In this document: positions 16,451-25,217 of the stretch, in pieces
How the letters are laid out: each line of letters starts with the position of its first letter
How positions within the stretch are numbered: the first letter of the stretch is position 1
Origin: Candidatus Dadabacteria bacterium
GTDB taxonomy: Bacteria; Desulfobacterota_D; UBA1144; Nemesobacterales; Nemesobacteraceae
NCBI GenBank assembly: GCA_026710625.1
Contig: JAPOQQ010000064.1
Coordinates: forward strand, 1-34,189
DNA length: 34,189 bases
Direction of reading: 5' to 3'
Translations under genes and position numbers: made by a program
The notes under the pieces: model-generated
The model's input: only the letters and a program-made list of their open reading frames with translations
What the model was told of the DNA's origin: nothing
The model's database searches: none

Positions 16451-17785
16451 ATGTTTGAAGGAATCTCACAGAAACTCGGCACCACCCTCAAGAGGATAGG
16501 AGGCTATGGAAAGCTGAGCGAAAAGAACATAGAGGATGCGCTTCGCGAAGTGCGTCTCAGCCTTCTTGAAGCGGATGTCAATTTCAGGGTGGTTCGCCAG
16601 TTCACCGGACTTGTCAAGGAAAGAGCCCTGGGTCGGGAAGTCGAAAGAAGTCTCAATCCGGGACAGCAGTTTGTAAAAATAGTCAAAGAAGAACTTACCG
16701 GTATTCTGGGACTGGAAAACGAACCCCTGAATCTAAACGTCGCGCCTCCCGTGATAATAATGCTGGTTGGGCTTCAGGGTTCGGGAAAAACCACCACGGC
16801 GTCGAAGCTTGCCAAGTTCCTTAAGGAGCGCCACGGCAAGACCCCACTGCTGGTTCCCGCCGACATCTACCGTCCCGCAGCGATAGAGCAGCTCAAGGTA
16901 CTCGGAGAAAAAATAGATGTAAGCGTCTACGATACCGTGGCCGGTTCGGACCCCGTGGACGTATGCGCGGACGCGGTCTCGGCCTCCGCGAAACAGGGGG
17001 CAGACGCGGTGATCATAGATACAGCCGGACGTCTTCATCTTGACCGCGAGCTAATGGATGAACTGGGGAGCATAAAAAAGAAGGTAAATCCCCATGAGAT
17101 TCTCCTCGTTGCCGACTCGATGACGGGACAGGATGCCGTGAACGTTTCGCAGAGCTTTGATGAAGCCGTTGATCTCGACGGCGTGGTTCTCACGAAGATG
17201 GATGCGGACGCGAGGGGAGGGGCAGCCCTTTCGATAAAGGCTACCACAGGCAAGCCTATAAAGTTTTTCGGAACGGGAGAGAAAGCCGATGCGCTTGAGG
17301 TCTTTCACCCCGAGAGAATAGCCTCGAGAATTCTGGGAATGGGAGATGTCCTCAGCCTCATAGAAAAGGCGGAAGACGCTTTTGAAGAGGAAAGAACGAA
17401 AAAACTCGCAGAGAGAATATCGAAAAAGCAGTTCTCCCTCGAAGACTACAGGGAATCGATACTGGCCATGAGCAAACTCGGTTCAATAGAAAGCATAGCT
17501 CACATGGTCCCGGGGATGAAAAAAGTCACCGATAACCCCCAAGCGATGGCGAAGGCGGAGGAGGAGATAAAAAAGAGCCTTGCGATAATCAACTCCATGA
17601 CGGTGCCCGAAAGAAGAAATCATGCTATCCTAAACGGCAGCCGCAGAAAGAGAATCGCAAGGGGAAGCGGAACTACGGTGCCTGACGTGAACCGCATGAT
17701 AAAAAACTACATACAAATGCGAAGCATGATGAAAAACATGGGGAAAATGGGTAAACTAGCAAAAAGAATGATGAAATTCAGATGA
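16451..17785 (+). CDS. ffh: Signal recognition particle GTPase Ffh
   Basis: Ffh binds 4.5S RNA and signal sequences and delivers ribosomes to FtsY. The 444-residue protein has the N domain (about 1-90), the G domain with P-loop GLQGSGKT (107-114), DTAGR and TKMD, and the [12 protein letters not shown] insertion characteristic of SRP GTPases. The C-terminal M domain (about 300-444) is methionine-rich, with the RNA-binding helix around [17 protein letters not shown]. It opens the ribosome-maturation cluster; rpsP begins 43 nt after its stop with its own SD. No 4.5S RNA gene was found in the window. Confidence 0.97.
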   Translation: MFEGISQKLGTTLKRIGGYGKLSEKNIEDALREVRLSLLEADVNFRVVRQFTGLVKERALGREVERSLNPGQQFVKIVKEELTGILGLENEPLNLNVAPPVIIMLVGLQGSGKTTTASKLAKFLKERHGKTPLLVPADIYRPAAIEQLKVLGEKIDVSVYDTVAGSDPVDVCADAVSASAKQGADAVIIDTAGRLHLDRELMDELGSIKKKVNPHEILLVADSMTGQDAVNVSQSFDEAVDLDGVVLTKMDADARGGAALSIKATTGKPIKFFGTGEKADALEVFHPERIASRILGMGDVLSLIEKAEDAFEEERTKKLAERISKKQFSLEDYRESILAMSKLGSIESIAHMVPGMKKVTDNPQAMAKAEEEIKKSLAIINSMTVPERRNHAILNGSRRKRIARGSGTTVPDVNRMIKNYIQMRSMMKNMGKMGKLAKRMMKFR

Positions 17786-17828
17786 CGGGAGCATATCTTT
17801 AGCTCCGAATTCAGGAGGTAACAGCAGT

Positions 17829-18062
17829 TTGGTCAAGATAAGATTGAGCAGGATAGGATCTAAGAAGAGGCCGTTTTACAGGATAGTCGCCGCGGATGTC
17901 CGTTCCCCGCGCGACGGAAAGTTTCTTGAAATACTGGGACATTACGATCCGCGAAAAAAACCTCACGAACTCAAGGTAGACGTGGAAAGAGTGAAAGCGT
18001 GGGTGGATAACGGCGCCAAGGCAACCAACAGGGTGAGCAAGCTCATATCGCAGGTTACGTAG
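17829..18062 (+). CDS. rpsP: 30S ribosomal protein S16
   Basis: The 77-residue protein starts [40 protein letters not shown], a textbook bS16 N-terminus. The start is TTG at 17829, placed by a strong SD AGGAGGT at 17813-17819, 9 nt upstream. The gene sits between ffh and khpA, the widespread order for this cluster. A short hairpin (GGAGC 17788-17792 with GCTCC 17802-17806) lies in the ffh-rpsP gap but lacks a T tract, so it is more likely a processing or stability element than a terminator. Confidence 0.96.
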   Translation: MVKIRLSRIGSKKRPFYRIVAADVRSPRDGKFLEILGHYDPRKKPHELKVDVERVKAWVDNGAKATNRVSKLISQVT

Positions 18063-18123
18063 CACATTTTCTTCCACGCAAAATTCATACACAAAGATTC
18101 TAGTTTCAGGAGGAATGCTCCTT

Positions 18124-18363
18124 ATGAGTCAGCTCAAAGATTTTGTCGAATTCATGGCTAAATCCATTGTCGACAACCCCGAGGAGGTTCAGGTGACAGA
18201 GGTGGCGGGCGAGAAAACTACGGTTATTGAGCTTAGAGTGGCCTCCGAAGACTTGGGGAAGGTAATCGGAAAACAGGGAAGAACCGCAAAGGCGATTCGC
18301 AGCATATTGAGCGCCTCGGCCGCGAAGATGAAAAAGCGCGCCGTCTTAGAGATCCTTGAATAG
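18124..18363 (+). CDS. khpA: KH-domain RNA-binding protein KhpA
   Basis: This 79-residue protein is almost entirely a single KH domain with the GxxG loop in [20 protein letters not shown]. KhpA is a conserved RNA chaperone encoded between rpsP and rimM in many bacteria, as here. Two ATGs compete. The one at 18115 lies only one base after the SD AGGAGG (18108-18113), so the second at 18124, ten bases away, is preferred. Only two bases separate its stop from the rimM start. Confidence 0.92.
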   Translation: MSQLKDFVEFMAKSIVDNPEEVQVTEVAGEKTTVIELRVASEDLGKVIGKQGRTAKAIRSILSASAAKMKKRAVLEILE

Positions 18364-18365
18364 CA

Positions 18366-18899
18366 TTGCCGGAAAGCGCGAAACAAAACCTTGTTCTTTA
18401 CGGGAAGATAACCAAAAGACATGGTCTTCACGGTGAAGTGAAAGTGTTCGCCTTCGGCGGGCATCCCGAAACCCTCTCCGGGGTAGGGAAAGTCTATGTA
18501 GAAGTTCCCGACCGGAAAGAACCCCGAAGATTCGATCTGTCCCAGGTAAAAATCCAGAAAAACGTCGCGATTGTTAAGCTAAAGGACATCGATACCCCCG
18601 AGGCCGCCGACGCACTTAAAAATTCCCATGTCCTGGTCGAAAAAAACGATTTGCAGCCCCCGGGAGAAGATGAATATTACTGGGCTGACCTCATCGGGCT
18701 TCGGGTCCGCACCTCCCACGGAGATAATATCGGGGAGGTAAAGGATCTTATCGATTCGGGCGGATACGACATTCTCGTGATAAAGAGTCCGGAACGGGGA
18801 CGGGAATTTCTGGTTCCGTTTGTCAAAAGGTTCGTGACTGCGGTGGATCTTGACGGTTCGATGGTCACCGTGGAACCGGTGGAGGGACTCCTCGAGTAG
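18366..18899 (+). CDS. rimM: Ribosome maturation factor RimM
   Basis: RimM assists 30S head assembly and binds uS19. The 177-residue protein has the N-terminal RimM domain (YGKITKRHGLHGEVKVFAF, about 12-30) and a C-terminal PRC-barrel (EYYWADLIGLRVRT...GEVKDLIDSGGYDILVI, about 103-140). It ends LVPFVKRFVTAVDLDGSMVTVEPVEGLLE as expected. The start is TTG at 18366, two bases after the khpA stop. No strong SD is present, so translation probably depends on coupling. trmD follows 15 nt downstream. Confidence 0.95.
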   Translation: MPESAKQNLVLYGKITKRHGLHGEVKVFAFGGHPETLSGVGKVYVEVPDRKEPRRFDLSQVKIQKNVAIVKLKDIDTPEAADALKNSHVLVEKNDLQPPGEDEYYWADLIGLRVRTSHGDNIGEVKDLIDSGGYDILVIKSPERGREFLVPFVKRFVTAVDLDGSMVTVEPVEGLLE

Positions 18900-18914
18900 T
18901 CCGGTGATACTGCG

Positions 18915-20213
18915 ATGAAGTTTGACATAGTGACAATTTTCCCCGGTTTTTTTGATTCCGTTTTTTCGTCCGGAGTGATAAGCAGGGCCGTTGAGAAAAA
19001 GGCGGTGGAGATAAACGTCCACGACCTGAGAGCTTATTCAGCGGAGAAACATGGAAAAACGGATGATACTCCGTACGGAGGGGGAAGCGGAATGCTCATG
19101 ACCCCAGAACCGATAGGGAATGCCATCGGTCGTATAAGGGAAAAAGGGCTTCGCTCCGCCGTAATTCTCACGACCCCCAAGGGAGAGGAATTTGATGATC
19201 GCAAGGCTCAGGAACTTTGCGGGTTTGAACAGCTGATAATCCTCTGCGGTCGGTACGAAGGGGTGGACGACAGGGTGAGCGAACTTTACGTCGACATGAA
19301 GATATCAACCGGGAAGTACATAAATTCCGGGGGAGAATACGCATGTTCTCTGATAGTGGATGCCGTATCAAGATACCTTCCAGGAGTTCTCGGAAACACT
19401 GAGTCTCTTGCCTCTGAGTCTCTTACAAACGGGCTTCTTGAGTATCCTCAGTATACGAAGCCGCGTACATACAAGGGAAAGAAGGTCCCCGAGGTGCTTC
19501 TTTCAGGAGATCACGAAAAAATAAGGAGATGGAGGAGGCGGGAGAGTATAAAAAGCACTTTCATGCAGAATCCCGCTTGCCTTGATGATGCGCAGCTCTC
19601 CGAAGAAGAAGACGCCTTTCTGAAAAAACTTAAGGCCGAGGATTCCCCCGGTTTTAGGGTTTACATAGCCCTTGTGCATTATCCGGCGTATAACAGTCGT
19701 CTCGAAGTTGTCTCGACTGCTTTTAAGAGCATAGACGCGCACGACATATCGAGGGATGCTACTACGTACGGAGTCAAGAAATTCTATCTGATAAACCCTG
19801 TCGAAGAGCAGCGCCGACTTGCGGGCAGACTCGTTGATCACTGGATCGAGGGAGAGGGAAGGAATTTTAACGAGACCAAAAGCAAGGCTTTCGGCATCAT
19901 AACCATAATGAGTACTATCGAGGAGGCCGTCGAGCAGATAGAGAAGATTGAAGGGGAAAAACCCAAAATAGTAGTTACTGACGCCCGCTTTTCAGACGAC
20001 ATGACTGGCTACCGGGCGCTTCGGGAAAGAATATTCGAAAACACGGAGCCTTTTCTGATTCTTTTTGGTACGGGGTGGGGACTCACGCTTGAAACGATAA
20101 AAGCGGCCGATTATGTGCTGAAACCTATAAACGGCTACAGTGGATTCAACCATCTTTCGGTAAGAAGTGCAGCCGCCATAGTGCTTGACAGGCTGCTTTC
20201 CTGCGGAGCCTGA
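18915..20213 (+). CDS. trmD: tRNA (guanine37-N1)-methyltransferase TrmD fused to a second SPOUT-like RNA methyltransferase domain
   Basis: The 432-residue protein is about 180 residues longer than ordinary TrmD. Residues 1-240 are TrmD (TIFPGFF, PYGGGSGMLM, CGRYEGVDDR, and DAVSRYLPGVLG with the conserved Arg153). Residues about 248-432 match the SAM-dependent RNA methyltransferase family (Methyltrn_RNA_4): VYIALVHYPAYN, HDISRDATTYGV, LFGTGWGLT and FNHLSVRSAAAIVLDRLL, the last two forming the knot-like SAM site. In delta-proteobacteria this domain is normally a separate gene next to trmD. Two TrmD positions look unusual: the catalytic Asp169 of E. coli aligns with Glu168, and the SAM-loop IGDYVLSGGE reads TGKYINSGGE. 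TrmD makes m1G37, which prevents frameshifting; the second activity is unknown. Confidence 0.92.
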   Translation: MKFDIVTIFPGFFDSVFSSGVISRAVEKKAVEINVHDLRAYSAEKHGKTDDTPYGGGSGMLMTPEPIGNAIGRIREKGLRSAVILTTPKGEEFDDRKAQELCGFEQLIILCGRYEGVDDRVSELYVDMKISTGKYINSGGEYACSLIVDAVSRYLPGVLGNTESLASESLTNGLLEYPQYTKPRTYKGKKVPEVLLSGDHEKIRRWRRRESIKSTFMQNPACLDDAQLSEEEDAFLKKLKAEDSPGFRVYIALVHYPAYNSRLEVVSTAFKSIDAHDISRDATTYGVKKFYLINPVEEQRRLAGRLVDHWIEGEGRNFNETKSKAFGIITIMSTIEEAVEQIEKIEGEKPKIVVTDARFSDDMTGYRALRERIFENTEPFLILFGTGWGLTLETIKAADYVLKPINGYSGFNHLSVRSAAAIVLDRLLSCGA

Positions 20214-20286
20214 TTCGTTGAGGCTGGTTGGGACCGGTGCTTCGAAGAGGCTCTGAGAGCGACTGAAAAAAAGCCCTTTTAATATT

Positions 20287-20315
20287 TTGACAATCCCCAA
20301 GAGGTTCTGTATATT
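20287..20315 (+). promoter_or_regulatory. Sigma70-type promoter of rplS
   Basis: TTGACA (20287-20292), an exact 17-bp spacer and TATATT (20310-20315) lie in the trmD-rplS gap. Predicted transcription starts near 20322, giving a 24-nt leader with SD AAGGAAG. rplS can therefore be expressed apart from the upstream cluster. Confidence 0.7.
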
Positions 20316-20345
20316 CAACATCCCGCGAAAAGGAAGATTGAGAAA

Positions 20346-20690
20346 ATGGGAATTATAGCAGAAGTTGAAAAAAAGCACCTGAGAACGGACCTGCCGGAAT
20401 TTCGGGCCGGAGACACGGTATCGGTCCACTACAACATTAAGGAAGGTGAAAGGAGAAGGATCCAGGTTTTTGAGGGCACCGTGATAGCCAAAAAAGGTTC
20501 CGGTTTCAGGGAAACTTTCACGGTAAGGAAGGTTTCCTACGGTATTGGTGTCGAGAGAATTTTCCCCCTGCATTCCCCGCTTATAGGGAAAATAGAAGTA
20601 AAAAGAAAAGGTCGCGTAAGAAGAGCCAAGCTTTACTACCTAAGAGGTCTTTCAAAGAAAGCCAGCAGAATAAGAGAGAGAACCTCCTAG
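20346..20690 (+). CDS. rplS: 50S ribosomal protein L19
   Basis: The 114-residue bL19 shows the family core [35 protein letters not shown], then [53 protein letters not shown]19 sits at the 30S-50S interface. The gene ends the ribosome-maturation cluster, but a 132-nt gap and its own promoter separate it from trmD. Its TAG stop overlaps the stop of the convergent CDP-alcohol phosphatidyltransferase gene, the two sharing the palindrome CTAG. Confidence 0.97.
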   Translation: MGIIAEVEKKHLRTDLPEFRAGDTVSVHYNIKEGERRRIQVFEGTVIAKKGSGFRETFTVRKVSYGIGVERIFPLHSPLIGKIEVKRKGRVRRAKLYYLRGLSKKASRIRERTS

Positions 20691-21430
20691 TCCGCGGCTT
20701 TTGCAGTTCCGTCAGTCCCGCCGTTTCCGGCATCATCCATCTTGCCCATTACATGAGCCATTCTCTCTATTGAAGTGTAGAAGGAAAAGAGTAAGAGAAT
20801 GATGACTGAGAGTTTCAGAAGGTAATCCCTGTTTCCAAGTCCCATAAGGAAGGTAACTATGTTGCCAAGGAAGTTAAACGCCGCTAGGACCCCCAAGTAA
20901 ACTACCCTCTCGGCTCTCTGCATTGTTCCCACCTCGCAGTCTATTCCAAGTCCCTCGGCTCTGGCCTTTGTGTAGCTGACCATCATGGAACAGCTGACTA
21001 GAAGGAAAACGATATAAATGAAAAAAGTGTCTCTGAAAAAGCTCAGAAGACCCAGGTAGATAAGAACTTCTGAATATCTGTCCACGCAGGAGTCAAAAAA
21101 AGCTCCCTTGGGTGAATTAAGGCCTTGGGCTCGTGCAACTCTTCCATCGAAAATGTCAAAAGTCGAACCGGCCAGCAGCAGGACTCCGGCTATGAAGATC
21201 ATGCCCAGATGGAAAAACCACCCCGCAAGCGCGGAAACCACTAGGGTGGTAATGGTGAGTACGTTGGGGCGAAACTTCCTTTCTATAAGAAAGTCCTCTA
21301 TGGGTTTCATGAGAAAAACCCACCAAGACTTGATCCCGCCTGAGAGAAGCTTGGAGGAGTCCGGTTTTCTCCCGGTCTTAGATCTCTCGTCAGCCTCCTC
21401 GGGGGTAGGTGTTGACCGTTCGTTTTCCAT
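20687..21430 (-). CDS. CDP-alcohol phosphatidyltransferase family protein
   Basis: This 247-residue membrane enzyme carries the CDP-alcohol phosphotransferase signature, D-x2-DG-x2-AR-x8-G-x3-D-x3-D, as [31 protein letters not shown] (about residues 92-122). Around it are some six hydrophobic segments. The first 30 residues are polar and low in complexity, and the C-terminus is a Gly/Asp-rich tail. It condenses a CDP-activated lipid with an alcohol such as glycerol-3-phosphate or inositol phosphate; the alcohol cannot be named from sequence. It is convergent with rplS. The next gene upstream on this strand, the SPOR protein, ends 71 nt away. Confidence 0.85.
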   Translation of the reverse strand: MENERSTPTPEEADERSKTGRKPDSSKLLSGGIKSWWVFLMKPIEDFLIERKFRPNVLTITTLVVSALAGWFFHLGMIFIAGVLLLAGSTFDIFDGRVARAQGLNSPKGAFFDSCVDRYSEVLIYLGLLSFFRDTFFIYIVFLLVSCSMMVSYTKARAEGLGIDCEVGTMQRAERVVYLGVLAAFNFLGNIVTFLMGLGNRDYLLKLSVIILLLFSFYTSIERMAHVMGKMDDAGNGGTDGTAKAAD

Positions 21431-21501
21431 AAAAAAATAATACCCTGTAATTTCCTCGGTAGTCTATCGCGAGCAGACGGCATACAGCCGTCCTCTGCCG
21501 T

Positions 21502-22029
21502 TCAGTCGTTAACAGTTACGTAGAACTTGAAGTCCCTTTCTCTTTCCTTTATTTCATTTCCGTATTCCCGCGCCTGTTCCTTGGATTGAAAGGTTCCTAT
21601 CCTCACTCTATAGAAAGTTGTGATTTCAGAAGGCGAATACTCCTTTATAAAAGCAGGATATCCCCTGTCTTTGTAGAATCTCACGGTTCGGTTAGCGACT
21701 TTCTTGCTCAGGAAAGAGCTGATCTGAATGGTGTATTTATGGTCAGGATTGATCATCGCCGACAGGTACTTGTCACGGGCGGCTGTGTCTTTTCCATCCG
21801 GAGCGATGGCCGGTTTTTCCGCTTCGCTGCTTGGGGTTTTCTCTCGTGAGGCAAACGAAAACAGTTTTTCCAGCAGTCCGGGAGATTTTTCCGCCGAGAC
21901 AGGCTCGTCCGCGGGGATGAATTTTTTCCCCACCACGACTCCGAGGGAAAACACCACTGTGAAAACAACGAGAAAAACCAGAGAAAGCCGCAGAACCCGG
22001 GGATTTTTTTCTTTTTTTTCTTCAGCCAT
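21502..22029 (-). CDS. SPOR-domain membrane protein
   Basis: The 175-residue bitopic protein has a charged cytoplasmic start, one membrane segment (about residues 14-34, LSLVFLVVFTVVFSLGVVVG) and a low-complexity linker rich in Pro/Ser/Glu. Residues 97-175 form a SPOR domain (YTIQISSFLSKKVANRTVRFYKDRGYPAFI...FYRVRIGTFQSKEQAREYGNEIK). SPOR domains bind denuded peptidoglycan glycan strands at division sites, as in FtsN and DedD. It follows argS by two bases, an arrangement also seen in related delta-proteobacterial lineages (recalled, not checked here). It may be a divisome protein acting with FtsB and the Tol system encoded in this window. Confidence 0.85.
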   Translation of the reverse strand: MAEEKKEKNPRVLRLSLVFLVVFTVVFSLGVVVGKKFIPADEPVSAEKSPGLLEKLFSFASREKTPSSEAEKPAIAPDGKDTAARDKYLSAMINPDHKYTIQISSFLSKKVANRTVRFYKDRGYPAFIKEYSPSEITTFYRVRIGTFQSKEQAREYGNEIKERERDFKFYVTVND

Positions 22030-22031
22030 TT

Positions 22032-23705
22032 TTACATGCTTCTGGGAGCGTTTATTCCGAGAAGACCGAGACCGTTTTCTATTACCACCTGTACGCAGCG
22101 TGCTAGGTAAAGCCTTGCGGAAGCCATGCCGGCGTTCTCCGAGTCCAGAATTCTCGTCTTATTGTAATAAAAATGAAACTCGGCCGCCAATTCCTGAAGA
22201 TAATAAACCACTTTGTGCGGGGAAAGCGACTCGGCCGCCGAACGGACTACCTCTGGGAACCTGAGAAGTATTTTCATTATGCTTCGTTCTTCATCGTCTG
22301 AAAGGAGATTAAGATATTCCTCCGAGGCACTCACTCCCGCTTTCTCGGAGTTTCTTATCAGACTTGAAATCCTAGCGTTTGCGTACTGAACGTAGTAAAC
22401 GGGATTTTCGCTGGATTCCTTTTTCGCCAGTGAAAGATCAAAATCAAGGTGGCTGTCGGAGCTTCTCATGAGCAAAAAGAATCTCGTGGCGTCACACCCG
22501 ACTTCGCGAAGCACTTCGCGGAGCGTAACGAAATCTCCCGTTCTTTTCGACATCGGGACTTCCACACCGTCTCTCACGAGTCTCACGAATTGTATAAGGA
22601 GCACATGCAGAGAAGATTTATCTAGGCCGAGAGCCTTCATGGAAGATTTAAGACGCGATACGTGGCTGTGGTGATCGGCTCCCCAGACGTTTATTAGCTT
22701 GGAAAATCCTCTTGAATATTTATCCACATGGTAAGCTATGTCGGATAGAAAGTAAGTCGGAGCACCGTCTTTTTTTATTATTACCCAGTCCTTGCCGTCC
22801 CCGTACAGGGAAGCCCTGAACCAGAGGGCCTGCTCCTTTCTCTCAACTGTCCCAAGGTCCTCGAGTTTGGCAAGAGTGTTGCTCAGTTTTCCCTCTTCAG
22901 AACCGTGGCCGTGTATTTGGATTTTCTCGCTGTACCAGTTGTCAAAATTCACCCTAAGGTCCAGAAGGTCAGTTTTTATTTCCTCAAGAAGCCTTAAGTA
23001 AGCAAACTCCCTGCAGAACTCGATAGCTGCTGATTCATCCCCGGGCACTTCAGGGCATTCTTCCGACTTTTTAATTTCCCCGGCGAGTTCTGAGATGTAC
23101 TTGCCGCGATAACCGTCTTCTGGAAGCTCTCTTGCGAGTCCGTAGGACCGTGCGAGAGCCGAGTATACCGACTCTCCAAGCATATCCATCTGTCTGCCTG
23201 CATCATTTATGTAGAATTCTCTGGTCACCTCGTATCCGCAAAAGGAAAGTATTCTGCACACCGAGTCTCCGACAACGGCGTTCCGGGCGTGGCCAAAATG
23301 AAGGTAGCCCGTAGGATTGGCGCTTACGAATTCAACTATCACTTTCTGTCCAGAACCCTCGCAGGAGGCTCCGTACTTTTCGCCGAGACGGAGAATCTCT
23401 TTAAGTTGTGATTCGAACAGGGTTTCGTTAACGAAAAAATTTATGAATCCCGGTCCCGCAATATCAAGTCTTTCTATGAAGCTGTGCTGGCGCTGCTCTA
23501 TGGCCTCAACTATTTTCTGTGCGATTTCACGGGGGTTTTTGCCCTTCATACTTCCTATAACGAGCGCCGCATTCGTGGAGAAATCTCCGAATTCTTTTTT
23601 TCTCGGTACCGATACCTCGAATTCTGTTTCGTTTCCCATTGGGCTTCCAGGTAACGCGAGCGAATCCACGGACTCTTTTATGATTTTCAGTATTTCGTCC
23701 TTCAT
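22032..23705 (-). CDS. argS: Arginyl-tRNA synthetase
   Basis: This 557-residue class I aminoacyl-tRNA synthetase charges tRNA-Arg. The HIGH motif appears as HFGHARNAVVGD after SANPTGYLHFGH, and the KMSKS-like loop is VPMSKRTGDFVTL, typical of bacterial ArgRS. The N-terminal additional domain (about 1-110) and the C-terminal DALR anticodon-binding domain (about 440-557, YVQYANARISSLIRNSE onward) are both present. The ATG at 23705 has no strong SD. The SPOR-domain gene follows by two bases and the histidine phosphatase gene precedes it by 18, within a minus-strand operon starting at tolQ. Confidence 0.97.
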   Translation of the reverse strand: MKDEILKIIKESVDSLALPGSPMGNETEFEVSVPRKKEFGDFSTNAALVIGSMKGKNPREIAQKIVEAIEQRQHSFIERLDIAGPGFINFFVNETLFESQLKEILRLGEKYGASCEGSGQKVIVEFVSANPTGYLHFGHARNAVVGDSVCRILSFCGYEVTREFYINDAGRQMDMLGESVYSALARSYGLARELPEDGYRGKYISELAGEIKKSEECPEVPGDESAAIEFCREFAYLRLLEEIKTDLLDLRVNFDNWYSEKIQIHGHGSEEGKLSNTLAKLEDLGTVERKEQALWFRASLYGDGKDWVIIKKDGAPTYFLSDIAYHVDKYSRGFSKLINVWGADHHSHVSRLKSSMKALGLDKSSLHVLLIQFVRLVRDGVEVPMSKRTGDFVTLREVLREVGCDATRFFLLMRSSDSHLDFDLSLAKKESSENPVYYVQYANARISSLIRNSEKAGVSASEEYLNLLSDDEERSIMKILLRFPEVVRSAAESLSPHKVVYYLQELAAEFHFYYNKTRILDSENAGMASARLYLARCVQVVIENGLGLLGINAPRSM

Positions 23706-23723
23706 GAGTTTTTGCGGCCTGAC

Positions 23724-24347
23724 TTACTCGACGGGAGGGTGCAGGTGATCGATATCGTTAAAGGATATTATAACGAACCTGTCGTCGTATATTTCAACGA
23801 CGCTTTTTGAGGCTTCATTTACTATGTAATCGCGCAATTTCTTAAGAGAGTTTCCGGTAAAACTGCAAAGCAGTGTACCTATAACCATATTGTGGCTTAC
23901 AACCACTATGTTCTCCGACCCCAAACGGCTTTTGATTTCTGCTATGGCGTCAAGGGCCCTTTGCTGAACGCCTTTTAATGACTCTCCGCCTGGTAACTGC
24001 AGAGTTTCCGGGTCTTTGCGCCAGTGCTCAAGCACGTCAGAATACTTCTCCCTTATGTAGGAGAAATCAAGCCCCTCGAAAATTCCCTGATCCATCTCCC
24101 GGAGATCATCCCTGATATCAATCTCAATTGAGTGGTATGCGGCGATTTTCTCCGCCGTTGTCTTCGCCCTTACAAGGTCGCTTGAGTATATGCGGTCTAT
24201 ACTTTCGTCCTTAAGGGAGAAAGCCACTTTCTCCGCCTGTTCTATTCCGGTGGGGTTAAGCGGAACATCGCTTATCCCCTGGCATCTTCCGGTTTCGTTC
24301 CAGTCTGTTTTTCCGTGTCTTACGAGTATAAGTCGCATGCGAATCAC
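23724..24347 (-). CDS. Histidine phosphatase family protein (phosphoglycerate-mutase-like)
   Basis: The 207-residue protein has the catalytic RHG motif near its N-terminus (LILVRHGKTDWNETGRCQG, His11). The second arginine is in YSSDLVRAKTTAE, the acid/base glutamate in LREMDQGIFEG, and the second catalytic histidine in VVVSHNMVIG. It belongs with the CobC/GpmB-like phosphatases; substrate is unknown, with alpha-ribazole phosphate and phosphoserine as options. The GTG at 24347 overlaps the tolA stop (GTGA), implying coupling; an ATG three codons later is possible. It sits inside the tol-argS run. Confidence 0.88.
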   Translation of the reverse strand: MIRMRLILVRHGKTDWNETGRCQGISDVPLNPTGIEQAEKVAFSLKDESIDRIYSSDLVRAKTTAEKIAAYHSIEIDIRDDLREMDQGIFEGLDFSYIREKYSDVLEHWRKDPETLQLPGGESLKGVQQRALDAIAEIKSRLGSENIVVVSHNMVIGTLLCSFTGNSLKKLRDYIVNEASKSVVEIYDDRFVIISFNDIDHLHPPVE

Positions 24348-25201
24348 TTTTTGCTTTCACAGGAGATAACAAAGAAATCCGACTTTATCCTTTCTCTCAA
24401 CTCACTTGGCGGAGGAGGAAGAGGCGAAGCGTCGTTTACGGCCTTTATGCAGTAAGAATCGAACTTCACGTTTCCGGAACTCCTTTCTATTCCCACATCG
24501 TACACCTCGCCGGTTTCTGTCATGTAAAAATTTACCTGAGCCGCGAGAAGGATACCGGAATCTATGTTAAGTGGCAGAATCAGGTTTCTCTGTATTCGTT
24601 TCGATATTGTTCTGTAATAGACGTCAAGCACAAGTGATATGACTCCCGGGCCGGATTTTTTGGAAACCGGTTCAACAGACGCTTGTTCGGCACTTTTCTT
24701 GATGCTGCTTAGAACAGATTCCTTTTTGATGTTCCTGATCACTTCTTTTTTCCCGGATTCAAAAGCTTTTTTCTCGGCTTCTTCTTCTTCTTCCTTTTCC
24801 GTTTCAGGTTTTGTGCGCGGTGGTGTCTCCTGGCTTGCTGCTGCAGGTTCTTTTGGTTCCTCGTCTGGTTTTGTCTGTGGCGGGGGGGGATCCGGGCTTT
24901 TTTCTTTTTCCGTCGCTACCGCGTCCGCTTTTTTCTTCTGAGGAGGTTTTACCTGTTCTTTGGGAGTTTTTTTGATTTTCTTTGGGGGTTTCTCCGGTTT
25001 CCGGGGACGGCTGGGAGTCCTAACAACTGATTTTTTCTCGCTGGCGCGCGGAACATGGGTCGAGAGTGACACTTCTATTGATTGCTCGGGGGAAACTTGC
25101 CCGTGCCTTCCGACTCCAAGAGCAAGCAGACAGACAATCAGCAGATGAAGACCTAGGGAAATAAAAAGCCCTTTATGAAACTGATTCTTTTCTCCCTTCA
25201 T
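24344..25201 (-). CDS. tolA: TolA/TonB-like energy-transducing envelope protein
   Basis: The 285-residue protein has one N-terminal membrane anchor (about residues 12-29), a long Pro/Lys/Glu-rich periplasmic linker (about 55-175) and a C-terminal TonB/TolA-like domain. That domain reads YYRTISKRIQRNLILPLN...AAQVNFYMTETGEVYDVGIERSSGNVKFDSYCIKAV. TolA or TonB couples the proton-driven TolQ/ExbB-TolR/ExbD motor to the outer membrane. The partner just upstream resembles TolQ more than ExbB, so TolA is favoured. TonB remains possible because no tolB or pal is present here. It follows tolR by 16 nt. Confidence 0.8.
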   Translation of the reverse strand: MKGEKNQFHKGLFISLGLHLLIVCLLALGVGRHGQVSPEQSIEVSLSTHVPRASEKKSVVRTPSRPRKPEKPPKKIKKTPKEQVKPPQKKKADAVATEKEKSPDPPPPQTKPDEEPKEPAAASQETPPRTKPETEKEEEEEAEKKAFESGKKEVIRNIKKESVLSSIKKSAEQASVEPVSKKSGPGVISLVLDVYYRTISKRIQRNLILPLNIDSGILLAAQVNFYMTETGEVYDVGIERSSGNVKFDSYCIKAVNDASPLPPPPSELRERIKSDFFVISCESKK

Positions 25202-25217
25202 CTTTTTACATGTCCGC

